The notes beneath the pieces are model-generated. The model was not told where the DNA came from and ran no database searches. It saw nothing but the letters and a program-made list of their open reading frames with translations. Source: REEB85 sp018971455 (lineage in GTDB: Bacteria; Pseudomonadota; Alphaproteobacteria; Acetobacterales; Acetobacteraceae). Taken from it: a DNA stretch of 51,821 bases. Of the stretch, positions 28,123 through 37,204 are shown one piece after another; positions within the stretch are counted from its first letter, which is position 1, and each line of letters starts with the position of its first letter. The stretch is from NCBI GenBank assembly GCA_028871195.1, contig JAGWNT010000015.1, forward strand, positions 1 to 51,821. The letters run 5' to 3'. The translations under genes were made by a program, and so were the position numbers.

Positions 28123-29360
28123 GCCGGCCAGTCCAGCTCGTTCTTGACGAAACGCCCGCCCAGCATGATCGCCGGAATATGTGCCCCGTCGCCAAGAAAG
28201 ACCGAGAGATCGGCGTAGGGATCGCCATCGACCACCAGGAGATCCGCATGCGCCCCGGCCACCAGCTCGCCCAGCCTTCCCTCCTGGCGCAGGATCCGCG
28301 CATTCACCAGCGTGGCCGAGCGGATCACCTCCTGCGGGCGCATGACCTGGCCGCGAATGGTGAACTCGTTGCAATGGTCGTTCTGCAGCTGACCCAGCAG
28401 GTCGCTGCCGAAGCCGATGGCCACCCCGGCGGCGCGGCACAGTTCGAGCGAGCGCAGCCCCCCCTCCAGCACCATCTCGTTCTTGGACAGGCTGTATTCC
28501 GACAGACCGTACTGCGTGCCGCGCCGCTTCAGCGCGTCATAGGCCACCAGCGTGGGCACGATGAAGGCGCCGCGTTCGGCCATCAGCGCCGCGGTTGGCG
28601 CGTCGATCAGGTTGCCGTGCTCGATGGTGCGCACGCCGCCGCGCACCGCGCGCTCGATGGCGCGGGCCGAGTAGGCATGGGCGCAGACGTAACTGCCCCA
28701 GCGCTCGGCCTCCTCGACGGCGGCCTCGATCTCGTCCATCCGGTATTGCAGGCTCTCCAGCGGGTCGGACGGCGAGGCAACGCCGCCGGACACCATGATC
28801 TTGATGTGGTCGGCGCCCTTGCGCAGCTCGTCGCGCACCGCCTTGATCATGTCCGGCACGCCATCGGCCACCCGCCCGGTCCAGGCCAGGCCGTTGCAGC
28901 AGGCGCAGGAAAAGCCGCTCTGGGTGCGGCTGCGCTGGTCGCCGTGCCCGCCGGTCTGGCTGATCGCCTGGCCCGCGATGAACAGGCGCGGCCCCTCGAA
29001 ATGCCCCTGCTCGACCGCCGCCTTCATGCCGTAATCCGCGCCGCCCGTGTCGCGCAGCGTGGTGAAGCCGCGCATCAGCATGGCGCGCATGGCGGTGGCG
29101 CCCTTCGCCGCCAGCAGCGTCAGCGGCACGTCCGAGAGCATGCGCAGATTGACCTCGGTGAGCACGATGTGGATATGCGCGTCGATCAGTCCGGGCATCA
29201 GCGTCCGCCCGCGCAGATCGACGCGCGTGGCGCCGGCCGCGCGGATCGGGCGGTCCGACACCTCGCGCACCACCCCGCCCTCGACGAGCACCTCCATGCC
29301 CTCGAGCAGCCCGTCCTGGCGCGGATCGAGGAGACGCCCGCCGTGGAACACAAAACTCAT
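28119..29360 (-). CDS. Metal-dependent amidohydrolase (imidazolonepropionase/prolidase-like)
   Basis: The 413-residue cytoplasmic amidohydrolase has the binuclear-type ligand set: HxH in LMPGLIDAHIHIVL, a candidate carboxylated Lys in HIKIMVSGGVASPSD, His in YVCAHAYSARAIE, His in VRTIEHGNLID, and Asp in IGFGSDLLGQ. The segment SPSDPLESLQYRMDEIEAAV is typical of the subgroup that cleaves Xaa-Pro or N-acyl amino acids, including ochratoxinase-like enzymes. A CACC cluster (GFSCACCNGLAW) is unusual. GGAGGTGAGC just upstream fixes ATG 29360. It is the first gene of the amidohydrolase-amidohydrolase-CobW operon and diverges from tcuA with a 79-base gap. Confidence 0.88.
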   Translation of the reverse strand: MSFVFHGGRLLDPRQDGLLEGMEVLVEGGVVREVSDRPIRAAGATRVDLRGRTLMPGLIDAHIHIVLTEVNLRMLSDVPLTLLAAKGATAMRAMLMRGFTTLRDTGGADYGMKAAVEQGHFEGPRLFIAGQAISQTGGHGDQRSRTQSGFSCACCNGLAWTGRVADGVPDMIKAVRDELRKGADHIKIMVSGGVASPSDPLESLQYRMDEIEAAVEEAERWGSYVCAHAYSARAIERAVRGGVRTIEHGNLIDAPTAALMAERGAFIVPTLVAYDALKRRGTQYGLSEYSLSKNEMVLEGGLRSLELCRAAGVAIGFGSDLLGQLQNDHCNEFTIRGQVMRPQEVIRSATLVNARILRQEGRLGELVAGAHADLLVVDGDPYADLSVFLGDGAHIPAIMLGGRFVKNELDWPA

Positions 29361-29439
29361 GCTCACCTCCCGCACCGTCCGCACCGCGCGATCATGGCCA
29401 ATCCGCCGCCTCTTGTCACACCCCGGCCGGGCCGCCACC

Positions 29440-30846
29440 ATGGCGAGAATGGTCGATCTCGAGCGAATCTACGACGTGCTGGTGGTGGGGGGCGGCAACG
29501 CGGCGCTGTGCGCGGCCATCACGGCCCGCCAGGCCGGCGCCAGCGTGCTGCTGGTCGAACACGCGCCGCGCGCCATGCGCGGCGGCAACAGCCGGCACAC
29601 GCGCAACCTGCGCGCCATGCACGCCGCACCGACCGGGGTTCTGACCGGCGCCTATCTCGAGGACGAGTACTGGGACGATCTGCTGCGCGTCACCGCCGGC
29701 AATACCGACGAGGCCCTGGCCCGCATGACCATTCGCGCCAGCGCGGGGGTGATGCCGTGGATGCTCGCCTGCGGCGTGCGCTTCCAACCCTCGCTCACCG
29801 GCACGCTCAACCTCTCGCGCACCAACGCGTTTTTCCTCGGCGGCGGCAAGGCGCTGGTGAACGCCTATTACGCCACCGCCGAGCGCCTCGGCGTGGCCGT
29901 GCTGTACGACAGCGAGGTGCGCGGGCTCACCCTGAAGGATGGTGTCTTCCAGGGTGCGGACATCACCGCGCGCGGCTTTCCGGCCACCGTGCGGGCCCGG
30001 TGCGTGGTCGCCTCCTCCGGCGGGTTCCAGGGCAATCTGGACTGGATGCGACTGTACTGGGGCGACGCGGTGGATAATTTCGTCATCCGCGGCACGCCCT
30101 ATGCTCGCGGCGGCATCCTGCGCAACCTGCTCGACCAGGGCGTGATGCAGGTCGGTGACCCCACCCAGTTCCACGCCGTCGCACTCGACGCCCGCTCGCC
30201 GAAATTCGATGGCGGGATCGCCACGCGCCTGGATTCGGTGCCGTTCAGCATCGTCGTCAACCGCGACGGTGACCGCTTCTACGACGAGGGCGAGGATGTC
30301 TGGCCGAAGCGCTACGCCATCTGGGGCCGGCTCATCGCCCAGCAGCCCGGGCAGGTCGCCTATTCGATCTGCGATTCGAAGGCGTTCTCCCGTTTCATGC
30401 CCTCGGTCTTTCCCGCCATCCGGGCCGACACGCCGGGCGAGCTGGCCGAGCGCCTCGGCCTCGATCCCGCGAAAATCATCTCCACCCTCGCCGCATACAA
30501 CGCCGCCATCCGGCCCGGCACTTTCGACGACACGCGACTGGACGATTGCCGCACCGAGGGGCTGACGCCGGCGAAATCGCACTGGGCGCAGCGGATCGAC
30601 GCGCCGCCCTATTTCGGCTACCCGCTGCGCCCGGGCATCACCTTCACCTATCTCGGCGTGCGGGTGGATGAGCGCGCCCGGGTGCTGATGCAGGATGGCA
30701 CGCCGAGCGCCAATCTCCTGGCCGCCGGCGAAATCATGGCCGGCAACATTCTCGGCCGCGGCTACCTCGCCGGGTTCGGCATGACGATCGGCACCGTCTT
30801 CGGCCGCATCGCGGGAGAGGAGGCGGCGCGACATGCGCGAAACTGA
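29440..30846 (+). CDS. tcuA: FAD-dependent tricarballylate dehydrogenase
   Basis: The 468-residue flavoprotein oxidises tricarballylate to cis-aconitate, as shown for Salmonella TcuA. The FAD site is DVLVVGGGNAALCAAITA at about residue 14, followed by RAMRGGNSRHTRNLR. The fumarate-reductase-like core includes FFLGGGKALVNAYYATAERL and, at the end, GEIMAGNILGRGYLAGFGM. The close spacing with a TcuB homologue (14-base overlap) supports the specific assignment over other fumarate-reductase-like proteins. ATG 29440 is the first start giving the family N-terminus; ATG 29449 is an alternative. No TcuC-type MFS importer is adjacent. Confidence 0.9.
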   Translation: MARMVDLERIYDVLVVGGGNAALCAAITARQAGASVLLVEHAPRAMRGGNSRHTRNLRAMHAAPTGVLTGAYLEDEYWDDLLRVTAGNTDEALARMTIRASAGVMPWMLACGVRFQPSLTGTLNLSRTNAFFLGGGKALVNAYYATAERLGVAVLYDSEVRGLTLKDGVFQGADITARGFPATVRARCVVASSGGFQGNLDWMRLYWGDAVDNFVIRGTPYARGGILRNLLDQGVMQVGDPTQFHAVALDARSPKFDGGIATRLDSVPFSIVVNRDGDRFYDEGEDVWPKRYAIWGRLIAQQPGQVAYSICDSKAFSRFMPSVFPAIRADTPGELAERLGLDPAKIISTLAAYNAAIRPGTFDDTRLDDCRTEGLTPAKSHWAQRIDAPPYFGYPLRPGITFTYLGVRVDERARVLMQDGTPSANLLAAGEIMAGNILGRGYLAGFGMTIGTVFGRIAGEEAARHARN

Positions 30847-31939
30847 GGCCGTCGGCGAGGCGCGGCGCGCCATGGAGATCTGCAATGCCTGCCGCTACTG
30901 CGAGGGCTATTGCGCGGTTTTCCCGGCAATGGAGCTGCACCGCGACTTCGCGGCCGCCGACCTCTCCTACCTGGCCAATCTCTGCCATGGCTGCGCGGGC
31001 TGCTTTCATGCCTGCCAGTATGCCCCCCCGCACGAATTCGGCATCAACGTGCCCGCAACCTTCGCCACGGTGCGCGCGGAGAGCTACGCGGCCCATGCCT
31101 GGCCCGCGCCGTTCACACGGCTGTTCGCCCGAAGCGGCACGCTGCTCGCCGCCGTCTGCGCACTCGGCATCGCCGCCATCCTGCTGCTGCTCGCCATGTT
31201 GCAGAGCGGACCGGCCATCTTCGGAACCCATGCCGGCCCCGGCGCGTTCTATGCCGTGATTCCCTATGGCGCGATGGTCGACGTCGCCAGCATCGCCTTT
31301 CTGTATTCCCTGCTGGCACTTGCCATGGGCACCCGCAATTTCTGGCGCGAGTCCGGCGCCAACGGTCCGGTGATCCCTGCCCTGCCGCGCGCCCTTCACG
31401 ATGCGCTGACCTTGCGAAACCTCGGCGGCGGCGGCGATGGCTGCCCCTACCCCACGGAAGCCTTCTCGCAAGCCCGGCGGCTTTTCCATCACGCCATGTT
31501 CTACGGCTTCCTGCTCTGCTTCGCCGCCACATCGGTCGCCACCGTCGACCATCACCTGCTCGGCCTCTTTGCGCCCTATCCATGGGCCAGCCTGCCCGTG
31601 CTGCTCGGCGGCGCAGGGGGGCTGGCCATGATCCTCGGCACGGCGGGACTGATCTATCTCAAGATCATCGCCGACCCTGCGCCGATCGCCCGTGCCGCAT
31701 TGGGCGGCGAGTATGCACTGCTGGCGTTGCTGTTCCTGGTGGCGCTGACCGGGCTCGTGCTGCTCGCGCTGCGCGGCACCGGCGCCATGGGGGTGCTTCT
31801 GGCGGTGCATCTCGGTTGCGTGCTCGCGCTGTTCCTGGTGCTGCCCTACAGCAAGTTCGTCCATGCGCCCTATCGCGCGGCGGCCCTGCTGCGCGCGGCC
31901 ATGCAGCGTCATGCCGAGGCGCGCGAAACGCCCAGGTAG
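30833..31939 (+). CDS. tcuB: Tricarballylate utilisation Fe-S membrane protein
   Basis: The 368-residue protein reoxidises the flavin of TcuA and passes electrons to the quinone pool in Salmonella. Two cysteine clusters for 4Fe-4S centres are visible: CNACRYCEGYCAVFP at about 17-31 and CHGCAGCFHACQYAPP at about 51-66. Five to six hydrophobic helices follow, with His residues suited to heme or quinone binding (for example GFLLCFAATSVATVDHHLLG, and the FVHAPYRAA end). The start overlaps tcuA by 14 bases. The 3' end overlaps the convergent livF-like gene by 31 bases. Confidence 0.9.
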   Translation: MRETEAVGEARRAMEICNACRYCEGYCAVFPAMELHRDFAAADLSYLANLCHGCAGCFHACQYAPPHEFGINVPATFATVRAESYAAHAWPAPFTRLFARSGTLLAAVCALGIAAILLLLAMLQSGPAIFGTHAGPGAFYAVIPYGAMVDVASIAFLYSLLALAMGTRNFWRESGANGPVIPALPRALHDALTLRNLGGGGDGCPYPTEAFSQARRLFHHAMFYGFLLCFAATSVATVDHHLLGLFAPYPWASLPVLLGGAGGLAMILGTAGLIYLKIIADPAPIARAALGGEYALLALLFLVALTGLVLLALRGTGAMGVLLAVHLGCVLALFLVLPYSKFVHAPYRAAALLRAAMQRHAEARETPR

Positions 31940-32622
31940 CGCGCGAGCATCGCTCCATCCGCCGCGAGCGCGGCACTCGGCCCGGCATGCACGACGGCGC
32001 CGCGTTCGAGGATCACCGCCTGGTCGGTGACGCCCAGCACCTTCTGGGCGTGCTGCTCGACAATCACGCAGGACAACCCTTCCTCGCGCGCCAGCCGGCG
32101 CAGCACGGCGAGCAGTTCGGCGACGATGATCGGCGCCAGCCCCTCGGTCGGCTCATCGAGCAGCAGCAGCTTCGGATTCAGCACCAGCGCCCGGCCGACC
32201 GCCAGCATCTGCTGCTCGCCGCCCGAGAGCTGTCCGCCCATGTTGGCGCGCCGCTCGGCCAGGCGCGGAAACATCGCATAGACGCGCGCCACATCCCACC
32301 GCCCCGGCCGCGCCACCGCGGTGAGGTTCTCCTCGACCGTCAACGAGCGGAAGATGTTGCGCTCCTGCGGCACCCAGCCGATGCCCGCCAAGGCCCGCTG
32401 CTCCGGCCGCATCCGCGTGATCTCGGCCCCGCCCAGGCGGATGGTGCCGGCGAAATGGGTCGCCAACCCCATGATGGCGAGGAGCAGCGTGGTCTTGCCC
32501 ATGCCGTTGCGCCCCAGCAGCGCCACCGACTCCCCTTGCGGAACGCGCAGCGACACCGCCGACAGCACGCGCGCCGCCCCGTACCCGGCGACGAGCCCTT
32601 CGATGGCCAGCAGGTCAGCCAT
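31909..32622 (-). CDS. livF: HAAT-type ABC transporter ATPase (LivF-like)
   Basis: The 237-residue ATPase of branched-chain amino-acid-type importers has Walker A LLGRNGMGKTT, the LivF-type WVPQERNIFRSLTVEENL, signature QLSGGEQQMLAVGRAL, Walker B LLLLDEPTEGLAP and switch His in VIVEQHAQKVL. Start ATG 32622 overlaps the livG stop by 8 bases; an upstream open extension is non-homologous. It is the last gene of a five-gene transporter operon. HAAT systems also carry amides, dicarboxylates and aromatic acids, so the symbol marks family and not substrate. Confidence 0.92.
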   Translation of the reverse strand: MADLLAIEGLVAGYGAARVLSAVSLRVPQGESVALLGRNGMGKTTLLLAIMGLATHFAGTIRLGGAEITRMRPEQRALAGIGWVPQERNIFRSLTVEENLTAVARPGRWDVARVYAMFPRLAERRANMGGQLSGGEQQMLAVGRALVLNPKLLLLDEPTEGLAPIIVAELLAVLRRLAREEGLSCVIVEQHAQKVLGVTDQAVILERGAVVHAGPSAALAADGAMLARYLGVSRASA

Positions 32623-33367
32623 GGACTTCCTCGCCGAGATACACCTCGCGCACGCGGGCATCGGCCGCCACCTCCGCCGGGCTTCCCTGCATCAGCACGC
32701 TGCCATTGACGAGCACGCTGATGCGCTGCGCGAAGCGGAAGACCAGGTCCATGTCATGCTCGATGAGCAGCACGCTCACCTCCACCGGCAGGGCGGCGAC
32801 CCCGGCCAGAATGCCCTCCCGCTCTCCCTCCGGCACGCCCGCCGCCGGCTCGTCGAGCAGCAGCACGCGCGGTCCGCAGGCAATCGCGAGCGCAATCTCC
32901 AGCAGGCGCTGGCGCCCGTAGGGCAGCGCGCCCACCCGCTCGTTCATCACCCCCAGCAGATCGAAGCGTTCGAGGATCGCCACACACTCGTCGACGATTT
33001 CCCCCTTCGAGCCGAGGCGGCGCCAGAACTGCCGGTCCAGCCCCAGGCGCCGCGACACGGCAAGGCCCACCGTCGTCAGCGGCGTGAGATCGGCGAAGAG
33101 CTGGTTGATCTGGAAGGTCCGCACCAGGCCACGATGCACCCGCGCGTCGGGGCGCAGCGCGGTGATGTCCGTGCCATCGAGCAGAATGCGCCCGGCCGAA
33201 GGCGCCAGCACGCCGCTCAGCAGATTGATCAGCGTGGTCTTGCCCGCGCCATTCGGCCCGATCAGCGCATGGCGCGCCCCGCGCTCCAGCCGCAGCGACA
33301 CGTCGTTGGTGGCCACCAGCCCGCCGAAACGGCGGCTCAGCCCGACAATCTCCAGCGCCGCATTCAT
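32615..33367 (-). CDS. livG: HAAT-type ABC transporter ATPase (LivG-like)
   Basis: The 250-residue ATPase has Walker A LIGPNGAGKTT, the LivG segment GLVRTFQINQLFADLTPLTT, Walker B VLLLDEPAAGVPEGE and VLLIEHDMDLVFRFAQRI. The signature motif reads LPYGRQRLLEIA rather than LSGGQ; this Y-G-x-QR form is normal for LivG proteins. The C-terminus ends with AAVEVYLG-type sequence (DARVREVYLGEE). It overlaps livM by 4 bases upstream and livF by 8 bases downstream. Confidence 0.92.
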   Translation of the reverse strand: MNAALEIVGLSRRFGGLVATNDVSLRLERGARHALIGPNGAGKTTLINLLSGVLAPSAGRILLDGTDITALRPDARVHRGLVRTFQINQLFADLTPLTTVGLAVSRRLGLDRQFWRRLGSKGEIVDECVAILERFDLLGVMNERVGALPYGRQRLLEIALAIACGPRVLLLDEPAAGVPEGEREGILAGVAALPVEVSVLLIEHDMDLVFRFAQRISVLVNGSVLMQGSPAEVAADARVREVYLGEEVHG

Positions 33368-34359
33368 CCGCGCCGCCCGAAGGCGCGCCGCGCCAGCACG
33401 AGCGAGCCGGCGAAAATCCGCTCCCGCCCGATCACCACCAGCAGCACCAGCAGCAGCCCGATCCAGAACTGCCAGTATTCCGGCGTGATGTCGGCCACCC
33501 AGTTCTGCATCGCCTTGAACACCAGCGCGCCGATCATGCCGCCATACAGATACCCCACGCCGCCGATCACCAGCATCAGCAGCAGGTCCGCCGAACGATG
33601 GAACGCCAGCATGTCGAGCGAGACGAACTGCGTCGATTGCGCGAGCAGCGCGCCGGCGATGCCGGCATAGAGTGCCGCCATCGTGTAGATGCCGACCAGC
33701 CGCAGATCGACGGCCAGCCCGATGGCCGCCGCCCGCAGCGCGTTGCCCCGCACAGCGCGCACCGTCCAGCCGAAAGGCGAATGGACGATGCGCCGCGCCG
33801 CCAGGAACAGCACGAACAGCACCACCAGGCTGTAGGCGTAGGCGACGTGTCCGGCGAGGTCGAAATCGAACCGCCCGAGCAGCGGGCCGATGGTGATGCC
33901 CTGCAAGCCGTCCGCGCCCCCGGTCAGCCAGGTCAGCCGGTTGGCCAGCTCAAACAGCACCAGGGAGACGCTCAGCGTGACCATGATGCGCGTGAGGTCG
34001 GAGCCGCGCAGCACCAGAAAACTGGTGACGAAGCCAAGGGCCGCCGAGGCCAGCGCCGCCGCCGCGAGCCCGAGCAGCGGATCGGTGTAGCCGGCCTGCG
34101 CCAGCATCCCGGCCGCATAGCCGCCGAAACCGAAATAGGCGGCATGGCCGAGCGAGACGATCCCGCCGAAGCCCAGCACCAGATCGAGCGAGAGAGCGAA
34201 CAGCGCGAAGATGGCGATCTCGTTGAGCAGCAGGTGCTGGCCGGGCAGCAGGAACCAGCTCGCCGCGGTCGCCGCCCAGAAGGCGTATTCCGCCGGCTTC
34301 CACCGCGCCACCTCGCGCAGCGCCGCCCGTGCCGCCGCGTGCGGCGCCGCCGCGCTCAT
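33364..34359 (-). CDS. livM: HAAT-type ABC transporter permease (LivM-like)
   Basis: The 331-residue membrane protein has the LivM core: FALFALSLDLVLGFGGIVSL, then GHAAYFGFGGYAAGM, a proline-poor set of about eight further helices, and SADLLLMLVIGGVGYLYGG near the end. A soluble N-terminal stretch of about 30 residues precedes the first helix. Start ATG 34359 overlaps the livH stop as ATGA. It pairs with LivH in the membrane channel of the importer. Confidence 0.92.
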   Translation of the reverse strand: MSAAAPHAAARAALREVARWKPAEYAFWAATAASWFLLPGQHLLLNEIAIFALFALSLDLVLGFGGIVSLGHAAYFGFGGYAAGMLAQAGYTDPLLGLAAAALASAALGFVTSFLVLRGSDLTRIMVTLSVSLVLFELANRLTWLTGGADGLQGITIGPLLGRFDFDLAGHVAYAYSLVVLFVLFLAARRIVHSPFGWTVRAVRGNALRAAAIGLAVDLRLVGIYTMAALYAGIAGALLAQSTQFVSLDMLAFHRSADLLLMLVIGGVGYLYGGMIGALVFKAMQNWVADITPEYWQFWIGLLLVLLVVIGRERIFAGSLVLARRAFGRRG

Positions 34360-35225
34360 CGCCCGCCGGCCCGGGTGAACAGCCCGGCCGGCCGCCACAG
34401 CAGCATCACCAGCATCACCGTGTAGATCACGAAGGCGCCGAGATCCGGCACGTAGTATTTGCCGGCCACGTCGGCGACGCCCAGCAGCAGGGCGGCGACG
34501 AACGGGCCGGTGATGCTCGACGAACCCCCGACCGTCACGACGATGAGGAAATAGACCATGAACTTGAGCGGGAACCCCGGATCGAGCCCGAGCACTTCCG
34601 CGCCCAGCGCGCCGCCCAGCCCGGCCAAGCCCGAGCCGGCGGCGAAGGCGATGGTGAAGATGCTGTCCACCGGAATGCCCAGCCCGCGCGCCACCACCGG
34701 GTCATCCACCGCCGCCCGCAGCCGGCTGCCGAACCGGGTGCGCGCCAGGATGAATTGCAGCCCGAGTGCGAGCACCCCGCACACGGCGATGATGAGCAGC
34801 CGGTACGCCCCCATCGACACGCCGCCCACGACATAGCGGGCCTTGAGGAAACCCGGCAGGTGTATGAAGACCTGCGCCGATCCCGCCACATAGGCGACGG
34901 TCGCCATCGACATGAAGACGATGCCGATCGTGAACAGCACCTGATCGAGATGGCTCTTGCGATAGACATGCACGTAGAGCGTGCGCTCCATCACCGCCCC
35001 CAGCACGGCCCCCACCAGGAAGGCGAGCGGCAGGGCGGCGAGGAAGGGCACGCCGTAGCGGTTCACCAGCACCGCGGCGGCATAGCCCGCGACCATCGCG
35101 AAGCTGCCATGGGCGAGGTTGATGAGGTTCATCAGCCCCAGCGTCACCGACAGGCCGCAGGCCAGCACGAACAGCAGCATGCCGTAGGCGATGCCGTCGA
35201 ACAGGTTCGTCAGCACCGCCGCCAC
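34356..35225 (-). CDS. livH: HAAT-type ABC transporter permease (LivH-like)
   Basis: The 289-residue membrane protein has typical LivH features: DGIAYGMLLFVLACGLSVTL, LMNLINLAHGSFAMVAGYAA, and the cytoplasmic coupling segment RFGSRLRAAVDDPVVARGLG. The end is VMLVMLLWRPAGLFTR. The start is GTG 35225, three bases from the binding-protein stop. Its 3' end overlaps livM. It is one of the two channel subunits of the transporter. Confidence 0.92.
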   Translation of the reverse strand: MAAVLTNLFDGIAYGMLLFVLACGLSVTLGLMNLINLAHGSFAMVAGYAAAVLVNRYGVPFLAALPLAFLVGAVLGAVMERTLYVHVYRKSHLDQVLFTIGIVFMSMATVAYVAGSAQVFIHLPGFLKARYVVGGVSMGAYRLLIIAVCGVLALGLQFILARTRFGSRLRAAVDDPVVARGLGIPVDSIFTIAFAAGSGLAGLGGALGAEVLGLDPGFPLKFMVYFLIVVTVGGSSSITGPFVAALLLGVADVAGKYYVPDLGAFVIYTVMLVMLLWRPAGLFTRAGGR

Positions 35226-35228
35226 AGG

Positions 35229-36413
35229 CTACTTCCCCGCGGCCTTCGCCGGGTCCTTCATCATCGGATAATCCGACATCTCGACGTTGAAGAGATGCCC
35301 GTCCACCTTCTCGACCTTGCGGATGTAGATGTTGTGCACGGCATCGCGTGTCTGCGGGTCGATCAGCAGCGGGCCGCGCGGGCTCTCCCAGCTCATGCCC
35401 TTCATGGCATCGACCAGCTTCGTGCCGTTGGTATCGCCCTTGGTCTTGGCCAGCGCCTTGTAGAACAGCGCGATGCCGTCATAGCCCCAGGTCGCCATGA
35501 AGTTCGGCCGCTTGCCGCCATTGGCCTTCTCGAACGCCGCGACATAGGCCTTGTTCACCGCCGAGGGATGGGCCGCCGAATACGGTCCGGCCGTCACCAT
35601 GCCGAGCACCGCGTCGCCCATGCCGTCGAGCTGGTCGTCATCCGTCACGTCGCCGGTGCCGATCAGCCGGATGCCGGACTTGGCCATGCCGCGCTCGACG
35701 AACTGCTTGGCGAGCACCGCCCCGAAGCCCGACGGCACGAAGGTGAACAGCGCGTCCGGCTTGGCGTCCATGGCGCGTTGCAGGAAGGGCGCGAAATCCG
35801 GATTGGCCAGCGGCACGCGCAGGCTGGCCAGCACCGTGCCGCCGCCCTGCTTGAAGCGTTCGCTGAACCAGTGCTCGGCGTCGAAGCCAGGCGCGTAGTC
35901 GGACACCAGGGTGACCACCTTCTTGATCCCGTTCTGCAATGACCAGTCGGCCATCGCCACGCCGAGCTGCGGGATCACCTCCGCCGTGCGCACGATGAAG
36001 GGGGATTTCTCGGTGATGATCGACGTCGCCGCGGCAGTCACGATCATCGGGATCTTGGCCTGCGTGGCGATCGGCGCGGTGGCCATCGCCAGCGGCGTCA
36101 GCCCGAAGCCCATCAGCGCGCTGACATGGTCCTTCACCACCAGCTCCTGGGCGATGCGGCGCGTGGTGTCGGCCACGCCGCCATCATCGCGCAGCAGCAC
36201 CTCGATCTTGCGGCCGGCGACCATGTCGCCGTTCTGCGCCTGGTAGAGTTTCACCGCCATGTCGATCTGCTTGCCGGTCGAGGCCGAGGGCCCGGTCATC
36301 GGCAGGATCAGCCCGATCTTCACCGCCTCGGCCGCGCGCGCGATGCCGCCGGCCATCGCCGCCGCCCCCACGCCGCCCAGAATTGCCGCCCGCCTGCTCC
36401 AGAACTGAGCCAT
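35229..36413 (-). CDS. HAAT-type ABC transporter periplasmic binding protein
   Basis: The 394-residue protein starts MAQFWSRRAAILGGVGAAA and continues to a likely signal cleavage after GGIARA; the RR pair suggests Tat-like character, but a Sec signal is equally possible. The mature part has the Peripla_BP_6 pattern: VKIGLILPMTGPSASTGKQI, LLRDDGGVADTTRRIAQEL and ATWGYDGIALFYKALAKT. Start ATG 36413 follows GGGGAGGG. It is the first gene of the operon. In other systems this family binds amino acids, amides, aromatic acids or tricarboxylates. Confidence 0.92.
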   Translation of the reverse strand: MAQFWSRRAAILGGVGAAAMAGGIARAAEAVKIGLILPMTGPSASTGKQIDMAVKLYQAQNGDMVAGRKIEVLLRDDGGVADTTRRIAQELVVKDHVSALMGFGLTPLAMATAPIATQAKIPMIVTAAATSIITEKSPFIVRTAEVIPQLGVAMADWSLQNGIKKVVTLVSDYAPGFDAEHWFSERFKQGGGTVLASLRVPLANPDFAPFLQRAMDAKPDALFTFVPSGFGAVLAKQFVERGMAKSGIRLIGTGDVTDDDQLDGMGDAVLGMVTAGPYSAAHPSAVNKAYVAAFEKANGGKRPNFMATWGYDGIALFYKALAKTKGDTNGTKLVDAMKGMSWESPRGPLLIDPQTRDAVHNIYIRKVEKVDGHLFNVEMSDYPMMKDPAKAAGK

Positions 36414-36571
36414 CGATCCCTCCCCTTTCCGCGCGCCCGCGCGTCCTTGCGCCCTACATCGCATTGTGCGCGGCGCGGATCAACACGCGCGGGCACCGCT
36501 CCCCGCCCTGGACAGGCCGCCGGTCCGCGGGCATGTCTGGCGCAAACCCTCATCGCCGGAGGCGCCGCCGC

Positions 36572-37204
36572 ATGCTGTTCGATTTCGATGCCATCTCCTC
36601 GCAGGACCGCTACAAGCTGCTGGTCTCCACCGTCACCCCCCGCCCGATCGCCTGGGTGGTGACGCAGGACGGCAGCGGCGTGCTCAACGCGGCCCCCTAT
36701 TCCTTCTTCAACGCCGTGGCCAATGATCCGCCGCTGCTGGTCATCGGCATCGGCGGCCGCAAGCCGGGCGACGCCAAGGACACCGGCAACAACATCCGCG
36801 AGACCGGCGAGTTCGTCGTCAACCTGGTCAACGAAGACACCGCCCAGGCGATGAACGTCACGGCCATCGATTTCCCCTCGGAGGTCAACGAGCTCGCGGA
36901 GGCCGGGCTGACCACCATTCCCAGCACGAAGGTCAAGCCGCCGCGCATCGCCGAAAGCCCGGTCGCCTTCGAATGCGAGCGTTTCATGAGCATCGACATC
37001 GGCGCCGACCGCACGCTGGTGCTCGGCCGCGTGCTGGCGATCCACGTGCACGACGATTGCGTGCTCAACGCCGAGCGCTGCTACATCGACACGCCGAAGC
37101 TCGGCCTCATCGGCCGCCTGCACGGCGCCGGCTGGTACACCCGCACCACCGACCGCTTCGAGATGCCCCGCATCAAGGTCGCCGATTGGCAGCCCAAAAG
37201 CTGA
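36572..37204 (+). CDS. Flavin reductase-like (FMN-binding split barrel) protein
   Basis: The 210-residue protein matches the flavin reductase family: RYKLLVSTVTPRPIAWVVTQ, then LNAAPYSFFNAVANDPPLL, GNNIRETGEFVVNLV and PRIAESPVAFECERF. These proteins use NAD(P)H to reduce FMN for a partner monooxygenase or act on unknown substrates. No partner monooxygenase lies nearby. GGAGG at 36558-36562 is 9 bases before ATG 36572. It diverges from the HAAT operon with a 158-base gap, so it may be controlled with that transporter. Confidence 0.87.
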   Translation: MLFDFDAISSQDRYKLLVSTVTPRPIAWVVTQDGSGVLNAAPYSFFNAVANDPPLLVIGIGGRKPGDAKDTGNNIRETGEFVVNLVNEDTAQAMNVTAIDFPSEVNELAEAGLTTIPSTKVKPPRIAESPVAFECERFMSIDIGADRTLVLGRVLAIHVHDDCVLNAERCYIDTPKLGLIGRLHGAGWYTRTTDRFEMPRIKVADWQPKS

